From Dehalococcoidia bacterium (lineage in GTDB: Bacteria > Chloroflexota > Dehalococcoidia > Tepidiformales > Tepidiformaceae), in the NCBI GenBank assembly GCA_020432045.1, contig JAGQHB010000032.1, forward strand, positions 1 through 35,705: a stretch of DNA of 35,705 bases. Reading direction: 5' to 3'. Within the stretch, counting starts at the first letter, position 1. Each line of letters starts with the position of its first letter. Made by a program: the position numbers and the translations under genes. Positions 23,892 to 31,605 of the stretch are shown here, one piece after another. The notes under the pieces are model-generated. The model saw only the letters and a list, made by a program, of their open reading frames with translations. It was not told the origin of the DNA and did no database searches.

Positions 23892-25133
23892 ATGAGTCGT
23901 TCGAATCACCTTGGAGCAGTCACATCCCTGCCACTGCTCGCAGCAGTCCTTGTATCGGCTTGCTCCGGCGATGGTGGCGGACAGTCCCACTCCGCGCCGT
24001 CATCAACAGCAGCGCCCGGCGCCAGGCCGGCCTCGCCGTCGTCGACCGACGGTGCCAGCAGGTTTCCAGACTGGCCAGAGACTGACTTCACGCGCGTCGA
24101 AGTCAACCTCGACCAGGTGATCCGAGGTTGTCCGGGCCGCGACTGCATCCCGCCGCTCGACGCCGAAGGAGCAGTCTCTATTCCCGGTGAGCGTGGTGGC
24201 CAGGCGAAGTTCGTGAGTGTTGCCGAGGCTGGCATTGAACCGCAGATGCCGGTGGCCGCGGTGGTGGTCAATGGCGAAGCACGGGCATACCCGCTCCACA
24301 TCCTCACCTGGCACGAGATTGTCAACGACAACCTCGGGGGCGTTCCCATCGCCGTTACCTTCTGCCCGCTGTGCAATACCGCGATCAGCTTCGACCGTCG
24401 CGTTGGCGACGAGACCCTGGACTTCGGTGTATCCGGAAACCTCCGCAATTCGGACCTCATCATGTGGGACCGGCAAACGCACAGCTGGTGGCAGCAGGCG
24501 ACAGGCGAGGGAATCGTCGGCACGCACGCGGGTGCTCTCCTGAAGGTGTTGGCGACGAGCATTATCTCGTTCCAGGACTTCCAATCGGCCTATCCCGGCG
24601 CACTGGTACTGAGTGAAGACACCGGCATTGCCCGCGAGTACGGCATCAATCCCTATGAGGGATACGACAGTTCCGGCAGCCAGCCATTTCTCTTCGATGG
24701 GCGGATCGACGACCGGCTCGACGCACTGGAGCGTGTCGCTACCATCGAACATGAGGGAGACTTCCTCGCGCTTCCGTTCTCAGCGCTGTCGACGGCGGGC
24801 GTCGCGAACGTGACAGTTGGGTCAGCCCCATTCGCGGTGTTTTGGAGCGCTGGGACGGTCTCAGCTCTTGGCGCCGCGAACATCGCGTCCGCGCGGGACG
24901 TCGGAGCGGCTGCTGTGTTCGACCCACGCCTCGATGGCCAGACCCTCACCTTCACGCAGGCGGGGCACGCCGAGTTCCGGGACGACCAGACGGGCAGCAC
25001 CTGGACAATCACAGGCAGGGCGACGGAGGGAAGCCTCGCCGGCAAGCAGCTCGTTGCCGTATCGCACACGACGCAATTCTGGTTTGCGTGGGCGGCATTC
25101 CATCCGGACACAGAGATCTGGGAGCCGTCATGA
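23892..25133 (+). CDS. DUF3179 lipoprotein
   Basis: This 413-residue protein has the DUF3179 domain, whose function is not established. The N-terminus is a lipoprotein signal (MSRSNHLGAV, then a hydrophobic stretch and the lipobox VSAC at about residues 20-23), so the protein should be anchored outside the membrane. A Ser/Ala/Pro-rich linker follows. The domain blocks are EVNLDQVIRGCPGRDCIPPL, PVAAVVVNGEARAYPLHIL, TWHEIVNDNLGG and the signature PIAVTFCPLCNTAISFDR with paired Cys, then FGVSGNLRNSDLIMWDRQT and SWWQQATGEGIVG. The CPLC pair suggests metal binding or a disulfide, which is my inference. I chose the ATG at 23892 because it gives the signal peptide at the very N-terminus. It lies 132 bases after the debranching gene and may be a separate unit. 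Confidence 0.88.
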   Translation: MSRSNHLGAVTSLPLLAAVLVSACSGDGGGQSHSAPSSTAAPGARPASPSSTDGASRFPDWPETDFTRVEVNLDQVIRGCPGRDCIPPLDAEGAVSIPGERGGQAKFVSVAEAGIEPQMPVAAVVVNGEARAYPLHILTWHEIVNDNLGGVPIAVTFCPLCNTAISFDRRVGDETLDFGVSGNLRNSDLIMWDRQTHSWWQQATGEGIVGTHAGALLKVLATSIISFQDFQSAYPGALVLSEDTGIAREYGINPYEGYDSSGSQPFLFDGRIDDRLDALERVATIEHEGDFLALPFSALSTAGVANVTVGSAPFAVFWSAGTVSALGAANIASARDVGAAAVFDPRLDGQTLTFTQAGHAEFRDDQTGSTWTITGRATEGSLAGKQLVAVSHTTQFWFAWAAFHPDTEIWEPS

Positions 25134-25160
25134 TGGCTGCCAGGATGGGATCCTGATGGA

Positions 25161-25451
25161 GTGTACGCTCCCGGGCATGTGTTCGGCCGGTCACCCGGCG
25201 GAATGCCTCTTCCGGTTTGCGTCCGTCCGGCTCCAGTGGAGAAGTGCCCCCGCCATTCGCTCGTCCATCGGCCGCTTACCAGGACGGTATTGCGAACGGG
25301 CCCGGTCCTGGGGACGGTCCTGAACGCCATCAACCAGGAGAACACGCTCCTCAGCGGCGTGCTCCCGTCCAAACTCTTTTGGAAGATCCCGCTCACCTGC
25401 TGCGTTCCTTACATGGTCTCCAGCTGGGCAGCGCCGCGTATCGCGCGTGTG
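25161..25451 (+). pseudogene. NrtS-like small membrane protein, probably decayed or extended
   Basis: Within the 566 bases between the DUF3179 gene and the peptidase gene, one plus-strand frame reads RTVLRTGPVLGTVLNAINQE and then FWKIPLTCCVPYMVSSWAA. This resembles NrtS, a small two-helix nitrate/nitrite transporter (VGTiLnlINq, w.KilLTylVPyxVS). NrtS proteins usually end soon after the second helix. Here the frame has no stop and runs on to 26024, deep into the next gene in a different frame, so the natural end appears lost. Starts could be the GTG at 25161 or the ATG at 25203. Transport activity is not supported. The family match rests on the two blocks and is moderate. From 25452 to 25699 I see nothing else. 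Confidence 0.45.
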
Positions 25452-25699
25452 CGAGCCCCACAGCAAGGCCCGCTCCCGGAAGGCTGTTGCTTTATCAAGA
25501 TGGGAAGAAAGCTCGAAGGCATACCGGAGTCATACTTCGAGCCGCACGTTGTCCCGGTCCTTCGACTGTTCGTCAAGTGCATCAGGAGGTGGACGCAATA
25601 CGCGGCACTCCCCGGCGCCCTGGCCCTGCACTCGGCGTATTGTTGCCGATGGCAGCGCATATCCACCAAGTTGCATCAGGCTCGATGGGAGGTTGAAAT

Positions 25700-26554
25700 A
25701 TGGTTCAAGAGCAGGCAGTGCTCGGGACGCTGGTCCTGGTCGGCGGTGGGGACTATGAGCAATCGGAGCAGGTGGACCGCTTCCTGCTGGAGCTTGCTGG
25801 CGGCCTTGACACTTCGGTCGTCTTCCTGCCGACGGCACAGCCGTCTCGTCGCATGGGCGAGAAATTCACCGCATACTACCAATCCCTCGGGGCGCGCGAT
25901 GTCCGTGTGGCGCCGGTCTATGAGCCGGAGGATGCCAGTAGTGAGGAGAACGCACAGCTCCTGCTCGACGCTGGCCTTATCTTTATCGGCTGGGGAAGCG
26001 ACACCCGCCTGCAGAGGATCGTGACGAACACGCCGGTGCATGCCGCGATCGAGGCCGCATACCAGCGGGGTGCTGTGCTGGCGGGGACCAGTGCCGGGGC
26101 GCGTGCGGCCGGCGAACTCGTCATCTCCCCGGCGAATGGCCCGGTGGGGCTTCGGGGAGGCCTGGACGAAGGCCCACCCAGCATCGAGATGGGGGTGCCG
26201 ATGGACCAAAAGACGGTGCTCCAGGTCTGGCCGGGCTTCAACTGGCTGCCGGGTTTCGGGGTCGAGGCACATCTCGCGGAATGGCAGCGCTACGGACACC
26301 TGCTGCTGTTGGGAGCGATTCGCCCGGAACTCACCTGGATCGGCCTTGACGAGCGCACCGCACTCGTAATTCATCCCGGCGGTGAAGCCGAGGTTGTGGG
26401 CAGCGGCAATGTGATCGTGATGCGGCGGTCACCAGCAGTCCGAGCAGTGCCGCCGGCACCGGGTAAGGCCCTCGAAGCCCGCGGACTGCACCTTGACGTG
26501 CTGGCACACGGAAGCCGGACGACCGTTGATGAGCTGCTCCGCCCCCGCGAGTGA
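25700..26554 (+). CDS. Cyanophycinase-like peptidase S51 / type 1 glutamine amidotransferase-like protein
   Basis: This 284-residue protein has a flavodoxin-like class I amidotransferase fold with a serine nucleophile. It opens with LVLVGGGDY, then VVFLPTAQPS and a strand LIFIGWGSDTRLQRIV. The nucleophile elbow is AVLAGTSAGARAAGELVI (Ser at about residue 130), as in cyanophycinase and dipeptidase E. The later EMGVPMDQKTVLQVWPGFNW and FGVEAHLAEWQRYGHLL hold the position of the active-site His and Glu. Cyanophycinases cleave the aspartyl-arginine polymer, but a cyanophycin synthetase is not present, so the substrate is open. A clear GGGAGG ribosome site lies 8 to 13 bases before the ATG. It has no signal peptide. 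Confidence 0.85.
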   Translation: MVQEQAVLGTLVLVGGGDYEQSEQVDRFLLELAGGLDTSVVFLPTAQPSRRMGEKFTAYYQSLGARDVRVAPVYEPEDASSEENAQLLLDAGLIFIGWGSDTRLQRIVTNTPVHAAIEAAYQRGAVLAGTSAGARAAGELVISPANGPVGLRGGLDEGPPSIEMGVPMDQKTVLQVWPGFNWLPGFGVEAHLAEWQRYGHLLLLGAIRPELTWIGLDERTALVIHPGGEAEVVGSGNVIVMRRSPAVRAVPPAPGKALEARGLHLDVLAHGSRTTVDELLRPRE

Positions 26555-26679
26555 CGGCGCAGCGGCTCGAGCACGGGCGTACTATTCCTGGTGCCGGCGG
26601 TGGCTGTCGCGCCCTCCGTCCCATTCGAGGGTGACGTGGAATTGTGAGCGGCCGGCTGGGCAAGATAGAGGAGCAGTCG

Positions 26680-27666
26680 ATGCGCGCAGCGATCGTCACG
26701 CGACCAGGTGGACCTGAGGTCTTTGCGATCCGCGACATGCCGGATCCTTCGTTCGCTGCGGACGAGGTGCTCGTCGCCGTGCACGCGTGCGGCGTGAGCC
26801 GCCCCGACCTCGGCTTGCGCGAACGCGGAGGCACGCCCGATGGGGGCATCGCAGCTGCGATTCCCGGCGTGGAGATAGCCGGCACGATCGAAGCCCTCGG
26901 CGCCGCGGTCAAGGATTGGCACGTGGGTGACCGGGTGATGGTGCGGACCAGCGGCGGCGGGTACGGCTCGAAGCTTGCCGTGCATGCGGGGCTTCTCGTG
27001 CCGATTCCTGCTGCACTCGACTTCGATCAGGCAGCAGCCGTGCCGGATGCGTTCTGGACGGCATTCGACGCGCTATTTCTCCAGGCGCACCTCCAGCCGG
27101 GAGAGTCGGTACTGATCCACGCCGTCGGTTCGGGCGTGGGCACCGCGGCCGTACAACTGGCATCGGCAGCTGGCTGCCGGGTGTTCGGCACCGCGCGCTC
27201 TGACCAGAAGCTCGCGAAAGCGCGCGAGCTTGGGCTCAACGTCGCGATCCACGCCGGGGAGCAGCCCTTCGCCGACGTGATCGCGGACGAGACTGCCGGC
27301 CAAGGCATCGATGTCATCCTCGACCTTGTCGGAGGCTCGTACTGGACGCCGAACCTTCGCTCCGCCGCGCTAATGGGACGGTTGCTCGTCATCGGCACAT
27401 TGGGTGGTGCCACTGTCGAGACGGATCTGCGGCTCTTACAGGGCCGGCGGCTACGAATCTTCGGCACCAATCTGCAACGCCGAACAGTCGCTGAGCGTGT
27501 CCTGCTGGCGGACGAAGTACGGCGAAAGGTCGTTCCGCTATTCGAACGGCGGGCCGTCTCACCAGTCGTAGATCGTGTCTACCCGCTCGCCGAAGTAGCC
27601 GGCGCGCACCGCCGGATGGAGTCGAACGAGGCGTTCGGCAAACTCGTGCTGCGCCATGGCCCGTAA
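26680..27666 (+). CDS. Quinone-oxidoreductase-type medium-chain dehydrogenase (NADPH-dependent)
   Basis: This 328-residue MDR-superfamily enzyme is of the zeta-crystallin/quinone reductase kind. The N-terminal domain reads MRAAIVTRPGGPEVFAI, VHACGVSRPDLGLRERG and PGVEIAGTIEALG. The nucleotide-binding domain has VLIHAVGSGVGTAAVQLASA (the GxGxxG-type loop), FGTARSDQKL, and then DVILDLVGGSYW. The zinc-ligand Cys/His set of alcohol dehydrogenases is absent. The ATG at 26680 is preceded by GAGGAG. A longer frame from a GTG at 26644 lacks a site. It is 125 bases after the peptidase gene and convergent with the isocitrate-lyase-like gene. The substrate (an enone or quinone) cannot be told. Confidence 0.92.
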   Translation: MRAAIVTRPGGPEVFAIRDMPDPSFAADEVLVAVHACGVSRPDLGLRERGGTPDGGIAAAIPGVEIAGTIEALGAAVKDWHVGDRVMVRTSGGGYGSKLAVHAGLLVPIPAALDFDQAAAVPDAFWTAFDALFLQAHLQPGESVLIHAVGSGVGTAAVQLASAAGCRVFGTARSDQKLAKARELGLNVAIHAGEQPFADVIADETAGQGIDVILDLVGGSYWTPNLRSAALMGRLLVIGTLGGATVETDLRLLQGRRLRIFGTNLQRRTVAERVLLADEVRRKVVPLFERRAVSPVVDRVYPLAEVAGAHRRMESNEAFGKLVLRHGP

Positions 27667-27919
27667 CCACCGCGAGCTGATGAGTGCGAGAAGGAGCCCC
27701 GAACATTCAATCGCCCGATTCATTCGCGGCTGGGAAGATGGCAGCGTTTCGGAGTGATGATTCCCAGGTCTATTGCAGCAGCGCGTGGTCGACCAGGGCC
27801 CTGCGCCGGGAATGCTGAGCCTGTAGCGTTCAGTCGCTGACTCGTACCTGGCGCGCCCGGGCAAGCGCGCGCATCGATCGTCTCCCCCGTCAGTCAGCGC
27901 AGGACCAGCAGATCCATAG

Positions 27920-28732
27920 TCAGGCGGAACGCACGCGCACCCCTTCCGGTGGCAATCCATCCTTGATCCCGGCTGCGAAACCATCCAACACACCGTAGAG
28001 GTCGCGGAACAGGCTCGTCGCGTACGTAACACGCCGGATGCCCAGCGTCGCGAAACGCGCGAGCGGGGTATTTCCGTTGCGTCGCGTGTTGATATTCACC
28101 GGAATTTTGGCCGCCTGTACGAATGCAGCGAGAATCGCCTCGTCCTGCAGACCGATTGGGTAGAGGCAGTCCGCCCCTGCTTCCCGGTACAGCTGGGCGC
28201 GACGGATCCCCTCTGCGAGCTGCTCCTCCGGCGTACCGGCGTGATGGATAAAGACATCCACACGCGCGTTCAGGACAAGATCAACACCGAGAGCCCGGGC
28301 CGCCGCGCGGCATGCCGCGATCCGCTCGGACTGCGCATCCGCACTGACCAGGATGCCGGCACCATGATGGTCGGAGTCCTCGATGTTGCAACCGGCCGCA
28401 CCGAGGCCAACGACCCGCCGCATCAGTTCTGCCGGCGCCAACCCATAGCCGGCTTCGAGGTCGATGGTGACTGGGATGGCCACTGCGCGGGCAATCCGGC
28501 CCGCCGCAGCGAGCATCTCCTCCGCCGGGGCATCTTCGTGGTCTTTATATCCGAGGCTCTGCGCAACGCCGCCGCTGGTCGTCGCGATTGCGGGAAAACC
28601 AGCCGCAGCGAAGGCGCGCGCACTTGCCGCGTCCCACGCGTTGGGCATCACCAGCATGCCCGGGCCCGTGTGCAACTGGCGGAAGGCCGCTGCCCGTGCT
28701 GCCACGATCTCCGTCGGTGGTACGTCGTTCAT
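27920..28732 (-). CDS. Isocitrate lyase / PEP mutase family protein
   Basis: This 270-residue TIM-barrel enzyme belongs to the ICL/PEPM family, which forms or breaks C-C or C-P bonds next to a carboxylate. The blocks are MLVMPNAWDAASARAFAAAG, AIATTSGGVAQSLGY, PVTIDLEAGYG (metal-binding acids) and AAGCNIEDSDH (the Glu-Asp pair). The lysine-cysteine loop (KKCGH) of true isocitrate and methylisocitrate lyases is absent, so it is not one of these. Family members of this shape include carboxyvinyl-carboxyphosphonate-like enzymes and oxaloacetate decarboxylase-like enzymes. It starts at the ATG at 28732. The gene lies 103 bases downstream of the selenoprotein candidate on the same strand. Confidence 0.9.
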   Translation of the reverse strand: MNDVPPTEIVAARAAAFRQLHTGPGMLVMPNAWDAASARAFAAAGFPAIATTSGGVAQSLGYKDHEDAPAEEMLAAAGRIARAVAIPVTIDLEAGYGLAPAELMRRVVGLGAAGCNIEDSDHHGAGILVSADAQSERIAACRAAARALGVDLVLNARVDVFIHHAGTPEEQLAEGIRRAQLYREAGADCLYPIGLQDEAILAAFVQAAKIPVNINTRRNGNTPLARFATLGIRRVTYATSLFRDLYGVLDGFAAGIKDGLPPEGVRVRSA

Positions 28733-28835
28733 GTGTCGTAACCCTGCGCATGCACCATATGGGCCGTGGATCCGCCAGGAACCTTAGTCCCGCGAGAATC
28801 GAGATTCGAGGCTGAGAGGATGCGCCGGCTCGCGG

Positions 28836-29402
28836 TCAGTGCTGTACCGGTGGCGTGATCCCCCTCATCTGGCAGACGTTCTGCGACTCCACGTCGAACG
28901 CCCGATTGAACCGCGCCCGATAGTTTTCCATCGCGATCGTAGCGACGAGTTCGACCATTTGCGCCTCGGAAAACCACTTACGTGCGTTTTCAAACTGCTC
29001 ATCCGAAACGTCCACCGGCGTGTATGTCATGGCCTCGGCCAGTTCCAGCGCCGCCTGTTCCGCTTTGCTGAAGAGTTCACTCGTCCGAAATGATGCGAGG
29101 GCGGCGATTTTTTCGTCGGAGGCTCCAGCGACACTGCTCCCGGCAGTGTTGGTATCCATTCAGAAGGGGCAGCCGACCAGTTCCGCGGCTCGCAGGCAGA
29201 CGAGTGAACGGAGTTGCGCATCGAGTAGCCCGCTTTTTGCTGGCGCGGCGCCAAGTGCCCGGCTGGCTTCGAGGATGACTGGGGCGTACGCCTGGATACC
29301 GGCGCCGATCGCAGGCTGGCCCAGCCAACGCTCGCCAGCTTCCAGTGTGACTCGCAGGTCTCCCTCGACGTCGTCTTTCGTAAGCGGTCGAATCCGTGCC
29401 AC
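28836..29402 (-). CDS. Carboxymuconolactone decarboxylase / AhpD-like selenoprotein (candidate, CxxU)
   Basis: Read through an in-frame TGA at 29160-29162, this is one 188-residue CMD-family protein of usual length. The first half has MARIRPLTKDDVEGDL, YAPVILEASRALGA and LRSLVCLRAAELVGCPF. The second half has SDEKIAALASFRTSELFSKA, ALELAEAMTYTPVDVSDEQF, VELVATIAMENYRARFNRAF and DVESQNVCQ. In this family the middle reads GCPFCxDxN. Here the second Cys is TGA (Cys78-Pro-Phe-Sec81-Met-Asp-Thr-Asn). A hairpin that fits a bacterial SECIS follows the TGA. The start is the last of four GTG codons, with AGGAGG at 29411-29416 8 bases ahead; the third GTG (29405) is also possible. CMD/AhpD-like proteins use the CxxC pair for peroxide or disulfide chemistry. 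The Sec biosynthesis genes are not in this window. The alternative is a nonsense mutation. Confidence 0.8.
29131..29162 (-). promoter_or_regulatory. Putative bacterial SECIS element with its UGA
   Basis: On the minus strand the UGA (29162-29160) is followed by 10 bases and then the perfect hairpin ACACTGC-CGGGA-GCAGTGT (29149-29131, 7 bp, 5-base loop). The loop begins at the 18th base after the UGA and its second base is G. This matches the known bacterial SECIS rule of a loop 16-37 bases after UGA with an early G. A CCA/TGG pairing beyond a small bulge can extend the stem. It lies within codons that still encode a family-like linker. Confidence 0.7.
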
Positions 29403-29787
29403 CACCACCACCTCCTGGTTACCGATTGCCAACCATGAGGTTTTACCAGCACGGTTGAAGGGACACCGGGTTCTCCGCACCGATCGTCCTGGGGCGAACG
29501 GCCAGGGCGGGGCACCCGAATTCAGCGTCCATATCGTAACACGACATGACCGTTTCAGCTCACAAGCTAGGAGGGATCCTTTGGCAGCCGCTGCACCCGT
29601 TGAGCTCCGGAGGCCCGGGGCTCCCGCCTCATTTGGCAGCCGCTGTGAAGGGCGAGGGCGAACTGCGCTTCGGTGTTGCGTCCGAAGTCCGATCGTTAGT
29701 CTCCGGGCGGCACCCGGGCCGGAGACGGATCTCACGGGTTGCCTGGAAGGGCCACTATTTCGCACCAGGACGAGCCCGCTGCTAAGG
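29403..29787. other. Intergenic region before the selenoprotein candidate
   Basis: These 385 bases between the CMD-family start and the end of the CocE-like hydrolase gene hold no recognisable protein on either strand. The AGGAGG ribosome site for the CMD gene is at 29411-29416. I see no clear promoter boxes or terminator hairpin. Confidence 0.5.
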
Positions 29788-31497
29788 CTATTCCGAAGCG
29801 GCCCAAACGCCGCCGCTATCTATTGGAATGACGGGCAGCAGGATCGATGACGGGTACTCCCGGTCATGGAAGACCCTGTTCGTTGAAACGTACGGGCAGG
29901 GTTCCACCTTGGGGAACGTCGCGTTCATCACATCCACCCGCAGCCGTTGCCCGCGCCGGAGGAGCTGGCTCGTCGGCCAGACCTCGATCTCCATTCGGTA
30001 CACCTTGCCCGGCGAAACCGCTTCCGGGCTCTCGTGTGACTGCCGATGGCTCGCCTTGAGCAGGCCGTCGGTCATGAGCCACGACTTCCCGTCCTCGTGT
30101 ACGCGCGTGAGATGCACGATCCAGTCCTGGTCGCTCGCAGAACTCGAAGCGAACAACTCGACGGTGATCGGGCCTGTAATTTCCAGGTCGCTATCCAGGG
30201 CCTCCGTCGTGTAGGTGAGCACCTGGCCCGAGGACTCGTCCGGGCGTTGGTCGCTCCCCGGATTGTTGCCCCCGATGGCGAGATTCCGGAAGCTGATGCT
30301 ACCCGGGAGGTCCTTGGACCCCGGGTCGTAGGCGAGAGTGTCAGCATCTTCCGCGCCCGGGGGGTCGACGCTGAGAGAGCCGTCATTTGGAGAAGACGCT
30401 GAACCCGACTTCTTCTGGCGGAAGTAATAACGTCTGAATTCTGTCCGGGCGATCGGCCATTCGCGTTCGAGACGCCACCGCCCCGACTGCGGTCCTTCTG
30501 CTGCGGCGTCGGCCCCAACCACAAAGGTGCGCACCGGGAACTCGAGTGCTGCATCTACCTGCGGGCTGGACTGGCCGGTGAGCCAGTGGTCGAACCAGGC
30601 TTCCTCTAATTTCAGCACCCACGGTTCTTCTATCGCCGCATGAATCCACGGACCAAGAATGAGCACCTGCGGGCCGGCCTTGGGGTTCGACGAGAAGCCG
30701 AAGTAGTTCTGGATGTTCCCCCGCTCGAACTGGTCATACATTCCGGCGACATGGATCGTCGGCACGGCCACACTGTCGTACTTGTCGTCGATCGACTGCT
30801 GGCGCCAGTAGTCGTCGAACGCCGGGTGCTGGTAGGAGTCAATGAGAAAGGTCGTTGCAAACGGGTTTCCCTGGCCTGCCCGCATTCGTTCGACCACCTG
30901 CCGCGCCCGGTTCAGGTGAACATCTCGACGTCTATTCACCGTTTCCGCGTCGCCCCCGCCGTCCAGGAACGGCTTTGGGCCTGTGTTCATTTCGACGAGC
31001 TGTGCCCAGTAGGCCCCGTGGGCGGCGTGCCACATCCCACCGCGCCAGCGGCCGTCTAGGTAGTTGTTGGATGTGCCGAGCATCATCACCATCGCAGCGA
31101 GTCCCCTGGGTTGCGTGGGCGCTGCGAGATACCCGGCGTTGGCGCCGTAGGAGGTGCCGAATACACCGACCTTCCCCGTACACCACGGCTGCTCGGCGGT
31201 CCATTCGATGGTGTCGTGCCCGTCAGCCGCGTCATCGAGGTAGTAGTGGTAGTCGCCCTCCGAGTGTCCGCTGCCACGGCAGTCCTGGACCAGCACGGCA
31301 TAGCCCCTGGCGGCCCAGCGGAGCGCACGCTGGACGGCGCCCTGCCCGATCAGCCCATCTTTGCCGTACGGGGACCTTGTCAGAAGGGACGGGAACGGGC
31401 CCGGCTCATCCGGCAGGTAAATGTCCGTGGCGAGGCCAACTCCATCGCGCATCGGCACATAGACGTCTTTGCGGACCCGTGGTGCTGTTTCGGCCAT
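29788..31497 (-). CDS. CocE/NonD family alpha/beta hydrolase (X-Pro peptidase S15-like)
   Basis: This 569-residue hydrolase has three parts. The N-terminal alpha/beta-hydrolase domain reads VRKDVYVPMRDGVGLATDIY, SPYGKDG and QDCRGSGHSEGDYH. The nucleophile Ser is in VGVFGTSYGANAGYLAA at about residue 116. A helical cap follows. The rest of the triad is the Asp in HVAGMYDQFERGN and the His in LGPWIHAA. The C-terminal jelly-roll domain begins around residue 340 and contains ITGPITVELFASSSASDQDW. The family includes cocaine esterase, glutaryl acylase and X-Pro dipeptidyl peptidase, and the substrate cannot be chosen from the sequence. No signal peptide is seen. The neighbouring genes on the same strand are more than 100 bases away, so it is probably monocistronic. 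Confidence 0.92.
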   Translation of the reverse strand: MAETAPRVRKDVYVPMRDGVGLATDIYLPDEPGPFPSLLTRSPYGKDGLIGQGAVQRALRWAARGYAVLVQDCRGSGHSEGDYHYYLDDAADGHDTIEWTAEQPWCTGKVGVFGTSYGANAGYLAAPTQPRGLAAMVMMLGTSNNYLDGRWRGGMWHAAHGAYWAQLVEMNTGPKPFLDGGGDAETVNRRRDVHLNRARQVVERMRAGQGNPFATTFLIDSYQHPAFDDYWRQQSIDDKYDSVAVPTIHVAGMYDQFERGNIQNYFGFSSNPKAGPQVLILGPWIHAAIEEPWVLKLEEAWFDHWLTGQSSPQVDAALEFPVRTFVVGADAAAEGPQSGRWRLEREWPIARTEFRRYYFRQKKSGSASSPNDGSLSVDPPGAEDADTLAYDPGSKDLPGSISFRNLAIGGNNPGSDQRPDESSGQVLTYTTEALDSDLEITGPITVELFASSSASDQDWIVHLTRVHEDGKSWLMTDGLLKASHRQSHESPEAVSPGKVYRMEIEVWPTSQLLRRGQRLRVDVMNATFPKVEPCPYVSTNRVFHDREYPSSILLPVIPIDSGGVWAASE

Positions 31498-31605
31498 AGT
31501 GCGCGGAGCATACGCCGCACGCCCGGCCCTCGCTCGGCGTTTAGACGGCTATGGCAGGCGATCCGCCCCTCGATGGCCACGAAGCGCGGCGGCCGAAACC
31601 AGCCA

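Noticed and set aside
26636-26651. GTGGAATTGTGAGCGG, identical over 16 bases to the left part of the E. coli lac operator
   Set aside because: The right half of the operator is absent, no LacI-type gene is near, and the stretch lies in an ordinary gap before a dehydrogenase gene. I treat it as coincidence, though vector contamination could be excluded by checking reads.
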